Part shown: positions 1 to 9,577 of the stretch, one piece after another
Position numbering within the stretch: the first letter of the stretch is position 1
Layout: the number at the start of each line of letters is the position of its first letter
Source: Planctomycetaceae bacterium
Lineage (GTDB): Bacteria; Planctomycetota; Planctomycetia; Pirellulales; Pirellulaceae
NCBI GenBank assembly: GCA_007694185.1
Contig: RECD01000151.1
Location: 1-43,650, forward strand
Reading direction: 5' to 3'
Length of the DNA: 43,650 nucleotides
Program-made: the position numbers and the translations under genes
The notes under the pieces: generated by a model
Told to the model about the DNA's origin: nothing
The model's database searches: none
The model's input: the letters and a program-made list of their open reading frames with translations, nothing else

Positions 1-1
1 G

Positions 2-3000
2 CTGTTGTCCGGGCGTCTGCGGGAGGCGATTCGGCGGCTGAACCCCGACATCCCCGACGAGGGACGGGACGAGGCGTTCCGCAAGGTCGCGTTGCTGGAC
101 GGCCCCACGCTGATCGCCCGCAACCGCCAGTTCCACCGCTGGTTTCGCGATGGCGTCGAGATCGAGTACCGGCGCCCAGACGGCTCGATCAAGGGGGATC
201 GCGCTCGGTTGGTCGATTTTGACAACCCCTTCCACAACGATTTTCTGGTCGTCAACCAATTCGCCGTCCGCGAGGGGAACCACACCCGCATTCCCGACCT
301 GGTCGTCTTCGTCAACGGCCTGCCGCTGGCGGTGTTCGAACTGAAAACGCTCGGCGATGGCAACGTGACGATCAGCCACGCGTTCCAGCAGTTGGCGACT
401 TACAAGGCCGAGATCCCATCGTTGTTCGATTACAACGAGTTGCTGGCGATCAGCGACGGCAGCGACGCGCGACTCGGGTCGCTGACGGCCGGGATCGAGT
501 GGTTCAAGCCTTGGCCGACGATCGACGACGCCCAGCCGGTCAAGGGAAAGTTGGCGCTGGAGACGCTGATCCGCGGCGTTTTTGGCAAGGAACGCTTGTT
601 GTCGCTGACGCGGGATTTCGTGCTGTTCGAGGACGACTCAGACAGCGACCGGGTGTTCAAGGTGTTGGCCGGGTACCACCAATTCCATGCGGCTCGCGCG
701 GCGGTCGTCGAAACGGTTCGCGCGACACGGACTGCGGACGCGAGGACGAACGTGGCGGAGCGGCACGGGCATTTCTGGGCAGGCCCGATGGCGGGTGGCG
801 AACCCGGGGACCAGCGGTGCGGCGTCGTCTGGCATACCCAAGGGAGCGGCAAGAGTTTCACGATGCTGTTCTACGCCGGGTTGGTCATCGGGCATCCGGA
901 AATGAAGAACCCGACGATCGTGGTGCTGACCGACCGCAATGATCTGGACGAACAGTTGTTCGGCCAGTTCCAGCGGTGCAGCGAGATCCTGCGTCAGCAA
1001 CCGGTGCAGGCGGAATCGGTCGAACACCTGCGGGAATTGTTGCAGGTCGGCTCCGGCGGCGTGGTCTTCACGACGGTTCACAAGTTCGCCGAGGAGTCGG
1101 GGCAGTTCCCGCTGCTGACGGATCGTGCGAACGTCGTGGTGATGGCCGACGAAGCCCATCGCAGCCAGTATGGTTTCCGAGCCCGCCGCACGACCGACAA
1201 GGCGACCGGCGAGGATCGCTACAGCTATGGTTTTGCTCGCAACATCCGCGACGCCCTGCCCAACGCCTCGTTCATCGGCTTCACCGGCACGCCGATCGAG
1301 CTGACCGACAAGAACACCAAGGCGGTCTTCGGCGACTACGTCAGCATCTATGACATCCAGCGGGCGGTCGAGGATCAGGCGACCGTGCCGATCTATTACG
1401 AAGCGCGGGTGATCAAGCTCAGCTTCTCTGACGCGGCCATCGGGTCGATCGACGAAGACTTTGAGGAGGTCACCGAGTCCGAGGAAGTGACGACGCGAGA
1501 ACGGCTGAAGAGCAAATGGGCGGCGCTCGAGGCGATGGTCGGCGATGACGACCGGTTGCAGGTGCTGGCCAGGGACTTGGTCGAGCATTTCGAACGGCGG
1601 CTCGAAGCGTTGGACGGCAAGGGGATGATCGTCTGCCTGTCGCGGAGGATTTGCGTCGACCTGTACAGCGAGATCATCAAGTTGCGGCCCGATTGGCACA
1701 GCGAGGACGACGAGCAGGGATTCCTCAAGGTCATCATGACCGGCTCGGCGGCCGACGGGCCCGATTGGCAGCCGCACATCCGAGGCAAGGAGCGGCGCAA
1801 GGCGTAGGCGGCTCATTTCAAGAAACCCTCCAGCCCGTTCAAGTTGGTAATCGTCCGGGACATGTGGCTGACCGGTTTCGACTGTCCCAGCGCGCACACG
1901 ATGTACATCGACAAGCCGATGCAGGGTCATGGGTTGATGCAAGCCATCGCGCGGGTGAATCGGGTCTTTGGCGACAAACGAGGCGGCTTGATCGTCGACT
2001 ACCTCGGGATTGGCGATTCGTTGCAACAGGCGCTGCGGACCTACACCGAGAGCGGCGGCAAGGGGGTCACGACAATCGACCTGGCGGAAGCGATCGCGGC
2101 GTTGCAAAAGCACTACGAGCTGTGCGCGGACCTGCTCTATGGGCTCGACTGGTCGAAGTGGACCGACGGGACGCCGGCCGAGCGGGCGACGCTGCCGCAG
2201 CTTGCCCAAGAACACATCCTGGAGCAAGACGACGGGAAGGCTCGTTGGTTGGCGCATGTCAGCAAATTATCCGAGGCGTTCGCGCTCTGTCCGGTCAGTG
2301 ACTACGCGATGGAGATTCGCGAGGGGGTCGCCTTCTTCCAGATCGTCGCCACGATGATGCGGAAGTACAGTTCCTCGGGTAAGACCGCCTCGCAGCTCGA
2401 TCTGGCGGTGCGGCAATTGGTCTCCAAGGCGGTCGTAACGGCCCAAAGCGAGGTGATCGACGTCTTCACGGCGGCGGGGATGGAGCGGCCCGACGTCTCG
2501 ATCCTCAGCGAGGAGTTCCTGGACGAGGTCCGCGCGTTGCCGCATAAGAACTTGACCGTGGAGCTGCTGCGGAAACTGCTCAGCGACGAGATCAAGATTC
2601 GTCACCGGCGGAACGTCGTGCAGGAGCGGGCCTTCTCCGAAATGCTGCAAACGACCATGAACAGTTACCACAACCGGGCGATCAGCAACCAGGAGATCAT
2701 CGAGGAGTTGATCCAGGTCGCTCATAAGCTGAAGGCGGCGGCCGCTCGCGGCGAAGAGCTGAACCTCACTCCTGACGAGATCTGTTTCTATGACGCGTTG
2801 ATCCAGAACCATTCGGCCGAGGAGTTGATGGGGGACGACAAGCTGAAGGTGATCGCGACGGAGTTGGTGAGGACCGTCCGTGGCAAAGTCAGCATCGACT
2901 GGAATCTGCGCGAGAACGCTCGCGCCAGGATTCGCGTGATCGTCAAACGCATCCTGAAGCGGTTCGGCTACCCGCCCGACCTACAGGACGCGGCGGTGAA

Positions 3001-3055
3001 GCTGGTGCTGGAGCAGGCCGAGACGCTCAGCGAAGAGTGGGCGGAAGCTCGCTGA
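2..3055 (+). pseudogene. hsdR: Type I restriction enzyme R subunit (HsdR), 5'-partial, interrupted by in-frame amber codon
   Basis: This is the ATP-dependent translocase and endonuclease subunit of a type I restriction-modification system. The window opens inside the gene; family members have roughly 50 more N-terminal residues. Counting from the codon at 5, a PD-(D/E)xK nuclease core is visible (D98, E112, K114 in a VFELK context). It is followed by Walker A (QGSGKS, about residue 280), a DEAH box (about 381), helicase motif III (GFTGTP) and, after the break, motif VI ([10 protein letters not shown]) and the C-terminal helical domain. The TAG at 1805-1807 lies in the same frame as the downstream part, so this is a nonsense change and not a frameshift. 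The flanking residues ERRKA and [20 protein letters not shown] read straight across the stop, and a single base change from TTG (Leu) would explain it. The N-terminal product would lack motif VI and the C-terminal domain. The expected hsdM and hsdS would lie upstream, outside the window. Confidence 0.93.
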
Positions 3056-3501
3056 CTACCGACGGAGCCGGCACCTTCGTACGCAAGCAGGACTGAGGCG
3101 AGTCTCGAAAAGCGTTTCCCACCGGACCACGGCGACGGGCGAAACTGCGGTCAAAGAGACGACCTGCCGAGGGGCACCACCCGCAACGGTTTTCCCGTCG
3201 TAAGCTTCCGCAAGGAGCCCGGGCAAGGATTGAGACTCGCGTTCATTCCCCCGCAGGACCCGCGTATCCGACAGACGCCTGGCCCGTCCACGGACTCCAC
3301 GATGGCCGATAGTCGCCAAAACCGACCACCGACTGGCTGACACCATACCTCATTGAAACCCGGGGCTCGCCACAACCGTTGGTCCGCGGGGCAAGCTGCA
3401 CCGCTAGTGGTTGGTCAACCGTCTGTTGGCTTACATCCGCACCGGCGTTGGCTCGGCTTTCCCACCCGTTTGCACCGGCGGTTGGGATCGGAGTCGGGCC
3501 G
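3056..3501. other. Gene-free stretch between hsdR and the PqaA-like gene
   Basis: About 450 bases with no convincing gene. Several short overlapping ORFs exist on both strands, but none has a domain, a ribosome binding site or a sensible composition. The minus-strand frames over roughly 3060-3230 give arginine-rich strings of a type I recall as recurrent short spurious ORFs in Rhodopirellula-like genomes, so a dispersed non-coding repeat is possible. I saw no second copy in this window. Confidence 0.5.
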
Positions 3502-5049
3502 TCATTCCGGCCGTTCTGTCGGGATCGGCTGGTCGAGGAACGGGCGCAGTTCGGGGAGGACGCGAACGTCGGTCGTCAGCCGCAGGGGAACCGGGGTGCC
3601 GAGGTTGAACTCGCACTGCACGAACGCGGCGACCCAGCCCCGTTCGGGGATGTTGATCTTGGCCCGATAGACCCCGTCGTCACCCTTGGTCAGCTCTTGG
3701 CTTTCGAACGCCTTGCCGATCGTGTCGACTCGAAAGTCTCGCGATTCGGGGTTGAAAGCCTGCCACAGCTTGACGCTTTGGGCGGGCGTCTGGCAGCGGA
3801 CTTCGATCGTCCCGTCGTCGTCATGCGTCCAATCGAATTCGGGACGAGGGATGTCGTGTACGATCGAGTAGTGGAACGCGATCAGGCTTTCCAACGCGTT
3901 CGATTCTCGGAGCGAGTGGTCGGCATTGGGGACGTAGCAGAGATTTTTTTCACCCGGCAGGTCATCGAAATAGAACTGCGAAGAATCGGGGCAGAAGAAT
4001 TGGTCGCCGGTGGCGTTGATGATGCACTTGGGCATCGTGAACCGGTCGCGGTAAGCGAACGGGTCTTCGAGTTGCAGCAGTTCGCGATACCGAACGGTTT
4101 CGCGTCGGTTCATGATCCGGTGGTTGACGTAATCTTTGATCGCCGGTGCCCAAAATCCGTAGTTGGCGTAGTGGTGTCGCATCGAGACGTCCATGTTCAG
4201 CACGTCGATCACGATCGGGGCGATCGCGATCACCCGCGGGTCGACGGCTGCCGTCATCCAGGTCGTCCAGCCACGCTTGGAGGCACCAGCGACGACGAAT
4301 TCGTCGATTTTCATTTCGCCGCCCTCTGTGGAGGCGAACAACGCCTGGACGGTATCCATTGCCCGGACGACCGACTTGACCATCGGCAAGCGGGCGGGCC
4401 AGCGGTCGTCACCCGTTTTGAGGTATTGGTCCCAGGTGTAGCCGATCAGGTCATCCTCGACGCGGGGGACCCCGTCGTCGTGAAAGATCAGCGGCTGATT
4501 CGGGACATTCTTCAATTCCGCGACGACGGATCCGGTCACGGTGGCGATCGCCGCGACTTGGGCATCGATCGTGGTCGGGGCGCCGCGACCGTTCGAGCCG
4601 CCACCGATGAACATCATCGCCTTGTTGGATTTGGCTCCCTTGGGCTTGAAGACAGTCAGCCAGTGTTGCCACTGCGGCCGGTCAACTTCGTCGGCCCGCA
4701 GCCAGGTTTGGGAAGTCAGGTCGACGACAAAATAGGTTCCTGCGAAGGTTTCCTCACGGCTGACGAGCTTCCACTGATAGGAATCGTCGGGCTTGGCGAC
4801 GTAGTGATCGAGCGCGGTCAATTGCTCGTTCTGCACGGTTTCGATCGCCCCGATCGGGTCAATCACCCCAGCCGTATCACCGGCCGGCTGGTTGGACGCG
4901 CCGAGATCCTGAGCCGCGACATCCTTTGCGGCGGCCAGTGGCACAGCGGCCAACAGCAGCGTGAGGACCCGGGCGATGAACCGAGAGGGCCTAAAGGTTA
5001 GCAGTTGGGGGCCAAGAGGCCAGTAAACAGACTCGACGACTTGACGCAT
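3502..5049 (-). CDS. PhoPQ-activated pathogenicity-related (PqaA-like) secreted alpha/beta hydrolase
   Basis: A 515-residue exported protein of the PhoPQ-activated pathogenicity-related family, which is expanded in planctomycetes; its substrate is unknown. The N-terminus has a hydrophobic export signal (about residues 24-42, RFIARVLTLLLAAVPLAAA). The alpha/beta-hydrolase core shows the nucleophile elbow GASKRGW (Ser near 256), an acidic residue in NATGDQFFCPD (near 346) and a histidine in PNADHS (near 376), so the triad appears complete. The tryptophan-rich region GYTWDQY and the C-terminal beta domain fit full family length. The gene is monocistronic and faces away from the DUF2062 gene. A TAAAAT -10-like element and a 7+7 palindrome lie just upstream. 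The family assignment is secure. The enzymatic role (peptidase, esterase or other) is not known from sequence. Confidence 0.9.
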   Translation of the reverse strand: MRQVVESVYWPLGPQLLTFRPSRFIARVLTLLLAAVPLAAAKDVAAQDLGASNQPAGDTAGVIDPIGAIETVQNEQLTALDHYVAKPDDSYQWKLVSREETFAGTYFVVDLTSQTWLRADEVDRPQWQHWLTVFKPKGAKSNKAMMFIGGGSNGRGAPTTIDAQVAAIATVTGSVVAELKNVPNQPLIFHDDGVPRVEDDLIGYTWDQYLKTGDDRWPARLPMVKSVVRAMDTVQALFASTEGGEMKIDEFVVAGASKRGWTTWMTAAVDPRVIAIAPIVIDVLNMDVSMRHHYANYGFWAPAIKDYVNHRIMNRRETVRYRELLQLEDPFAYRDRFTMPKCIINATGDQFFCPDSSQFYFDDLPGEKNLCYVPNADHSLRESNALESLIAFHYSIVHDIPRPEFDWTHDDDGTIEVRCQTPAQSVKLWQAFNPESRDFRVDTIGKAFESQELTKGDDGVYRAKINIPERGWVAAFVQCEFNLGTPVPLRLTTDVRVLPELRPFLDQPIPTERPE

Positions 5050-5102
5050 CGGATGAATACCGCTGATGAGGGGATGGAAGTCGGCTAAGAAAAGCGTTGC
5101 GA

Positions 5103-5117
5103 GGGTCGGACCGACCC
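5103..5117. promoter_or_regulatory. Perfect 7-bp inverted repeat, possible operator
   Basis: GGGTCGG-A-CCGACCC is a perfect palindrome with a one-base centre. It lies between two divergent genes, 54 bases upstream of the PqaA-like start and just downstream of its candidate -10 box, where a repressor would sit. GC-rich palindromes are frequent in this genome, so this is only a candidate. Confidence 0.25.
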
Positions 5118-5136
5118 CCGCAACGAAACAGCGTCC

Positions 5137-5142
5137 ATTTTA
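5137..5142 (-). promoter_or_regulatory. Candidate -10 box (TAAAAT) for the PqaA-like gene
   Basis: The minus strand reads TAAAAT, one mismatch from consensus. A GTGACT element (four of six bases match TTGACA) lies 16 bases further upstream (5159-5164). Transcription would start about 80 bases before the ATG at 5049. Confidence 0.35.
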
Positions 5143-5281
5143 GGCCGACCGGGGGCAAAGTCACCGGGTTGGTGGGGAAATTGCGGTTGTCGGTATTGTC
5201 GGTGAGAACCACAATGCCAAATGTTCTGCGTGGGGTTATTGGGCAAGATCGGTATCAACGGTTTCGGGGCATCGGCGACGC

Positions 5282-5878
5282 ATGGGGTTCCAAGGGCTTG
5301 GCCGGGGAAGGAATCGACCCGGTTGGTTCCGGGTACCGAGCCGACGGGACCTTTATCGGTTCGCCGCTCGCAGTCGTCGGTTCGTGGTCAGCCGAATCCT
5401 GCATGCCGACGACCCGCCTCACCGGTTGGCGCTTGGGGTGGGGCTCGCGATCTTCGTCACCTTCACCCCGACGATCGGCTTCCAATCGATGCTGGTCGTA
5501 TCCTTGGCCTGGGCTTTCGGCGGTAACAAGCTGGTCGGCCTACCGCTGATTTGGATCAGCAACCCGGCCACCTTCGTGCCGATTTATTACCCCAGTTACC
5601 GGATCGGCCGTTGGATCATCGGGGGGTCGCCGGTGTCGTGGGGGTGGTGGAAGGAGTTGGCCCATCCGCCGGACGGGACGTTCGAAGTGATGCGGTTTTA
5701 TTGGAGCCGGATGTTGGAGATCATCTGGCCGTTGACGTTGGGTTGCCTGGTCGTCGCGACGCCGATGGCGCTAGCGAGCTACTGGTTGACGTACCACTTG
5801 GTCGTCAAGTATCGCGTGCTCCGCGAGCGGCGCAAGGAACGGCTCGCCGCCGCATCCGAGGACCCGTCGGCCCCGTAA
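5282..5878 (+). CDS. DUF2062 domain membrane protein
   Basis: A 198-residue protein with the DUF2062 hallmarks: RSILHADDPPHRLALG-like text at about residues 38-52 (here SRILHADDPPHRLALGVG), then a hydrophobic segment with FTPTIGFQ, a second one around NKLVG, the ISNPAT motif, and a C-terminal membrane span (about 155-178) ending in a basic tail. Family members are small inner-membrane proteins of unknown biochemical function, sometimes fused to glycosyltransferases. The ATG at 5282 is the first in frame with the conserved region and has no clear ribosome binding site, so the N-terminal 35 residues are less certain. It is alone on its strand, divergent from the PqaA-like gene and convergent with the Gfo/Idh gene 32 bases downstream. 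Confidence 0.85.
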   Translation: MGFQGLGRGRNRPGWFRVPSRRDLYRFAARSRRFVVSRILHADDPPHRLALGVGLAIFVTFTPTIGFQSMLVVSLAWAFGGNKLVGLPLIWISNPATFVPIYYPSYRIGRWIIGGSPVSWGWWKELAHPPDGTFEVMRFYWSRMLEIIWPLTLGCLVVATPMALASYWLTYHLVVKYRVLRERRKERLAAASEDPSAP

Positions 5879-5910
5879 CGGACCGACGGGGGTCGATCGG
5901 ACAGGTTGGC

Positions 5911-7200
5911 TCAGCCGAGCTTCCAGGGGGCTCGGGGGGCACGGCTTTGCATCGCTGCGGCTTGGGGGTCACCGACGATTTGCTCGGCCGCCGGGTCCCA
6001 CTCGATCTTGCGTCCCAGCCGCAAGGCGAGGTTCCCCAGATGGCATGCGGTCGCGGAGCGGTGTCCGATGGCGACATCGCAGATCGGCAGCTCGCGAGAG
6101 GCGACGCAGTCGAGGAAGTTGCGGTAATGATGGTTGCTGACGTACAGCGGCACCAAGTTGTCCGCCCCCCCTGGCTTGCTGGCCTCGATCACGATCCCAT
6201 CGGGCTTCGATTCCAACTTGCCACGGTTGACGTAAATCTCACCCTCGGTCCCGATGAATCGGGTTCCCATCACGATGTCCTTTTGTCCTTGGCCGACGGT
6301 CATCGTGACGTCACCGGGGTAGCGGTAGGTCAAGCGGCAGGCGGTGGAGACGTCGATCCAGCCTTGCGGATGGAATTCCCCCGTCCCCTCGACGCTCAGC
6401 GGGCCCGAATCATCCACGCCCATACCCCAGTGAGCGATGTCGATGTGGTGAGCTCCCCAATTCGTCATCTGGCCACCTGAGTAATCCCAGAAGAATCGGA
6501 AGTTGTAATGCACCCGATCGACGTTGTAGGGGCGCATCGGTGCGGGGCCGATCCAGAAGTCATAATCGAGCTGGCTCGGCGGGTCGGAATCGGGCACGGG
6601 AGACCGTTTCCCGAAGGGGTGATTCGAGTCGGCGATCCCGACATGGACCTCCTTCAGTTTGCCGATCCGCCCGGAGCGGACGAGTTGGCATGCCAGGCGG
6701 AAATTTCCGGCTGAGCGTTGTTGAGACCCGGTCTGCACGATCCGTTCGTGGCGGCGGGCGGCGTCGACCATCTGCTTGCCTTCGTCGATCGTCAGCGTCA
6801 GCGGTTTTTCGCAGTAGACATCTTTGCCGGCGCGGCAGGCCTCGATCGCCGGGATCGCGTGCCAGTGATCCGGGGTGCTGATCACGACGGCGTCGATGTC
6901 TTGGCGGTCGAGGACCCTTCTGAAATCGGCGACGCCCTCGAGCGAGCGATCCGTCTTGTCACGAAAACGCTTGGCGGCGGCGCCGAGTTTCTGGGTGTCG
7001 ACGTCGCAGAGCACGGCGGCGTTGTCGGTGAACTGCATCAGATTCCCTGACCCCTGACCGCCCAGGCCGATGTGGGCGGTGATCACCCGTTCGTTGGCCC
7101 CGAAGGCGCGTTGAGGGATGAACAAAGGAGCGACCCCGACGGCGGCGGTGGTCGCGAGAAAACGTCGCCGAGAGACGGCAGGTGATGGGTGAAGGGGCAT
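5911..7200 (-). CDS. Tat-exported Gfo/Idh/MocA-family oxidoreductase
   Basis: A 429-residue NAD(P)-dependent sugar or inositol dehydrogenase-like protein of the Gfo/Idh/MocA superfamily. The ATG at 7200 is preferred over one at 7245: AGGA lies about 8 bases upstream, the Tat motif SRRRFLAT then falls near residue 10, and the 7245 codon overlaps a -10-like box. After the signal come the Rossmann glycine motif (GLGGQGSG), ISTPDHWH, the family signature CEKPLTL, and a C-terminal domain with the WGAHHIDIAHWG stretch carrying likely catalytic histidines. Planctomycetes encode many such exported members, generally of unknown substrate and presumed to act on sugars in the periplasm. The gene faces pyruvate kinase upstream on the same strand with a 222-base gap, so co-transcription is not evident. 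Confidence 0.92.
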   Translation of the reverse strand: MPLHPSPAVSRRRFLATTAAVGVAPLFIPQRAFGANERVITAHIGLGGQGSGNLMQFTDNAAVLCDVDTQKLGAAAKRFRDKTDRSLEGVADFRRVLDRQDIDAVVISTPDHWHAIPAIEACRAGKDVYCEKPLTLTIDEGKQMVDAARRHERIVQTGSQQRSAGNFRLACQLVRSGRIGKLKEVHVGIADSNHPFGKRSPVPDSDPPSQLDYDFWIGPAPMRPYNVDRVHYNFRFFWDYSGGQMTNWGAHHIDIAHWGMGVDDSGPLSVEGTGEFHPQGWIDVSTACRLTYRYPGDVTMTVGQGQKDIVMGTRFIGTEGEIYVNRGKLESKPDGIVIEASKPGGADNLVPLYVSNHHYRNFLDCVASRELPICDVAIGHRSATACHLGNLALRLGRKIEWDPAAEQIVGDPQAAAMQSRAPRAPWKLG

Positions 7201-7243
7201 CGGGATTCCTGGAAGAGCAGATGGGAGACGGACGTGAACGACC

Positions 7244-7249
7244 ATTTTA
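7244..7249 (-). promoter_or_regulatory. Candidate -10 box (TAAAAT) for the Gfo/Idh gene
   Basis: The minus strand reads TAAAAT about 44 bases upstream of the ATG at 7200. No good -35 box is visible. If real, it rules out the alternative start at 7245. Confidence 0.35.
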
Positions 7250-7422
7250 GATTACTCGAAAAGCGCCGTCTCGTCGCGGTCTCGGTATCGCCGCGCGCCT
7301 ACCGAAGCTCGTGGCGAGCCCGGTCGATGCGAGCCAGATGGCGGTCGCGTCGTGCTTCGAAGAGCCGACATTCGGACCGCGAGAAGCACTCGCGAGAGTC
7401 GACGATCGGTGTCGAACGCGGG

Positions 7423-8862
7423 CTAGGTCGGTTCCACCGTGTGTACGATCAGCAGGTTGTGAGCCTTCTGCATCACGCCACTGCCGGTGACCAGGACGAG
7501 TTTGTCGCCCGTTGCCAGGAAGCCACGGCCGGCGCCCCAGCGGATGACCTGGTCCAGCAACCGCTCGCTGTCGTCGAAGCCTGGGAGGAATAACGGCTTG
7601 ATCCCCCAAAACAGGCTCATCCTTCGCAAGGTGGCCAGGTTGTCACTGGCACCGATCGTCGGGATACGGCTGCGGCTCTTGCTCTTCACCCAAGCCGTCC
7701 CGCCACTGTGTGTGGCGATCACGATCAGCTTGGCATGGATCGCCTCGGCGATCGAGGTGGCCGCTTCGGTGACTGCGGAAGTGATCGGGTGGACACGATG
7801 ATATTGGCCGGGATGATGCACGTCCTCGATCAGCAACTTTTGTTCGGTATGCACCATGATTCGGTTCATGGTCGCGACGGCTTCCTCGGGGAAATCGCCG
7901 ATCGCCGTTTCGCCGCTGAGCATGCAGGCGTCGGCGCCGTCGAGGATCGCGTTGGCGACATCGCTCGCCTCCGCCCGCGTGGGACGCCGGTTGTGGTGCA
8001 TCGAATCGAGCATTTGGGTCGCGACGATCACCGGTTTGAGTTTCTCGCGACAAACGCGGATGATCCGCTTTTGAGCGACCGGGATTTCGGCGACGTCGAT
8101 CTCGACGCCCAGGTCACCTCGTGCGACCATCACCGCGTCGGCGGAGTCGACGATCGCCTCGAGCTGGTCGAGCGCTTCCGGTTTTTCGATCTTGGCGACC
8201 ACCAGGGCGTTCGATTCGTAACTGGTCAGCAAGTTGCGGAGCGAATGAACGTCTTCGGCGGAACGCACGAAGCTGAGGCTGATGAAGTCGAGGCCGTTTT
8301 GAGCACCCCAGATGGCGTTGTCGACATCGGCGGGACGCATCGCCGAGACGCTCAGTTTCACCCCGGGCAAGTTGATCCCTTGCCGGCTGCGAATTTCGCC
8401 GGCGCCGGTCACCTGGCAATGCACCCCATCGTCGGCGACTCGGTTGACGACCAACGAGACGGTACCGTCAGCCAGCATCACGCGATCGCCCGCCTTCAGT
8501 TCATCGACCAGCCGCTTATAGGTGCTGGTCAACTGGTTGGGGGCCTCGGCAGCATCCCCGCGGATAAAGACGACCTCGGCCGCGTACTCGCAGTAAAACG
8601 GGTCGACCAACAGTTGGCCGAGCCGGATTTTGGGCCCAGACAGGTCGAGCAAGATGCCCACGTGGGTTTCGGTCAGCCGTGCCGCTTCGCGAATGTTTTC
8701 CAGAGCGGATTCGTGCTGCGACCGGTCGCCGTGGGCACTGTTGATGCGAAAGATGTCGACTCCCAGGCGGATCAGGGCCACCAGCTTGTCGACGGTTTGG
8801 CACGCAGGCCCAATGGTAGCGATGATTTTTGTCGCGGCATCGGTAGGTGAGATTCCGAGCAT
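7423..8862 (-). CDS. pyk: Pyruvate kinase
   Basis: Catalyses phosphoenolpyruvate plus ADP to pyruvate plus ATP, the last step of glycolysis, in the cytoplasm. The 479-residue length fits the family. Visible landmarks are the N-terminal TKIIATIGPA, the FRINSAHG segment (family pattern RxNxSHG, here with Ala in place of the second Ser), the LDLSGPKIRLG nucleotide-binding stretch, the active-site lysine in VVAKIEKPEAL, the metal-binding region VMVARGDLGVEI, and the effector and C-terminal domain containing IATHSGGTA and the terminal VTGSGV. The start at 8862 (MLGISPTDAATK) gives the expected N-terminus. It is transcribed alone, divergent from sufE. Confidence 0.96.
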   Translation of the reverse strand: MLGISPTDAATKIIATIGPACQTVDKLVALIRLGVDIFRINSAHGDRSQHESALENIREAARLTETHVGILLDLSGPKIRLGQLLVDPFYCEYAAEVVFIRGDAAEAPNQLTSTYKRLVDELKAGDRVMLADGTVSLVVNRVADDGVHCQVTGAGEIRSRQGINLPGVKLSVSAMRPADVDNAIWGAQNGLDFISLSFVRSAEDVHSLRNLLTSYESNALVVAKIEKPEALDQLEAIVDSADAVMVARGDLGVEIDVAEIPVAQKRIIRVCREKLKPVIVATQMLDSMHHNRRPTRAEASDVANAILDGADACMLSGETAIGDFPEEAVATMNRIMVHTEQKLLIEDVHHPGQYHRVHPITSAVTEAATSIAEAIHAKLIVIATHSGGTAWVKSKSRSRIPTIGASDNLATLRRMSLFWGIKPLFLPGFDDSERLLDQVIRWGAGRGFLATGDKLVLVTGSGVMQKAHNLLIVHTVEPT

Positions 8863-9035
8863 GGTTTCCGTCAGTCAAGTAGAAGTGGGTTGCGGAAGGC
8901 CGGAGGCCGAGACGCGGTCAGCTTCGCTGAGGGCGTTGCCGTTCCCGCAGGATGAACGATCGTCTAAAGTGAGCGGTCGGTTTCGACCAAGCCAAAAACA
9001 CATGCCCGCGCCAACGCAGACCCGCACGACCCGTC

Positions 9036-9554
9036 ATGAACGCATCGACTTGGACCGAGAACGCCCTCAAGTTCATCGAGGATATCCGAGATTGTGAGGA
9101 TGCGGACGATCGGTTCGACCTGATCATGGAGCTGGGTGACACCCTAGAGCCCCTGCCGGAGGAACTCAAGACGGAAAGCAACCGGGTCCAAGGCTGCACG
9201 GCGAGCGTTTGGTTGGTCCCGGAATTCATCCCAGGGGCCCCGCGGCGGGTGCGATTTCGCACCGACAGCGATTCGACCATGGTCCGAGGCTTAGCGGCTT
9301 TGCTGATTTCGCAGGTCAACGACAAGCCTTGCGACGAGGTCGCGGCACTCGATTTTCGCCGCTTGGCCGACGAATTTTCGCTGCACCAGTACCTCAGTCC
9401 TTCGCGTAGCAACGGCTTGTTCGCGATGAGCAAGCGGTTGGGTCGACTGGCGGCGATCGGGATCCAAGGCGACCCAAGCGGCGACGAGTCGGCCCCGATT
9501 TCGCCGACTGACACGTCGCAAACGGGCGGGTCCGCGTCGGCGGAACCCACCTGA
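9036..9554 (+). CDS. sufE: SufE-family sulfur acceptor for Fe-S cluster assembly
   Basis: SufE accepts persulfide sulfur from the cysteine desulfurase SufS and stimulates it, feeding the SUF scaffold. The 172-residue protein has the family core: an acidic N-terminal helix (DADDRFDLIMELG), the PLPEE motif, and the acceptor cysteine Cys54 in RVQGCTASVW, equivalent to Cys51 of the E. coli protein. A GLAALLI segment and the YLSPSRSNG region complete the fold, and the length matches plus a 25-residue acidic, Ser/Thr-rich tail. No other suf gene is in the window, so it stands apart from any SufBCDS operon. It is divergent from pyk and convergent with the sugar-acid operon (23 bases between stop codons). 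Confidence 0.93.
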   Translation: MNASTWTENALKFIEDIRDCEDADDRFDLIMELGDTLEPLPEELKTESNRVQGCTASVWLVPEFIPGAPRRVRFRTDSDSTMVRGLAALLISQVNDKPCDEVAALDFRRLADEFSLHQYLSPSRSNGLFAMSKRLGRLAAIGIQGDPSGDESAPISPTDTSQTGGSASAEPT

Positions 9555-9577
9555 CGCCGGCCGGACGACGAACGCGA

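Noticed and set aside
638-2257. 539-codon minus-strand frame over hsdR
   Set aside because: It is antisense to HsdR motifs and has no domain of its own. It also spans the amber codon, which only matters on the plus strand.
1844-3055. Separate gene starting at TTG 1844
   Set aside because: It is the in-phase continuation of hsdR after the amber codon. A TTG without a ribosome site inside a conserved motif is not a natural start.
3379-5001. 540-codon plus-strand frame over the PqaA-like gene
   Set aside because: It is antisense to a clear family member. Its composition (Asp/Val/Arg/Gly-rich) is typical of a shadow frame.
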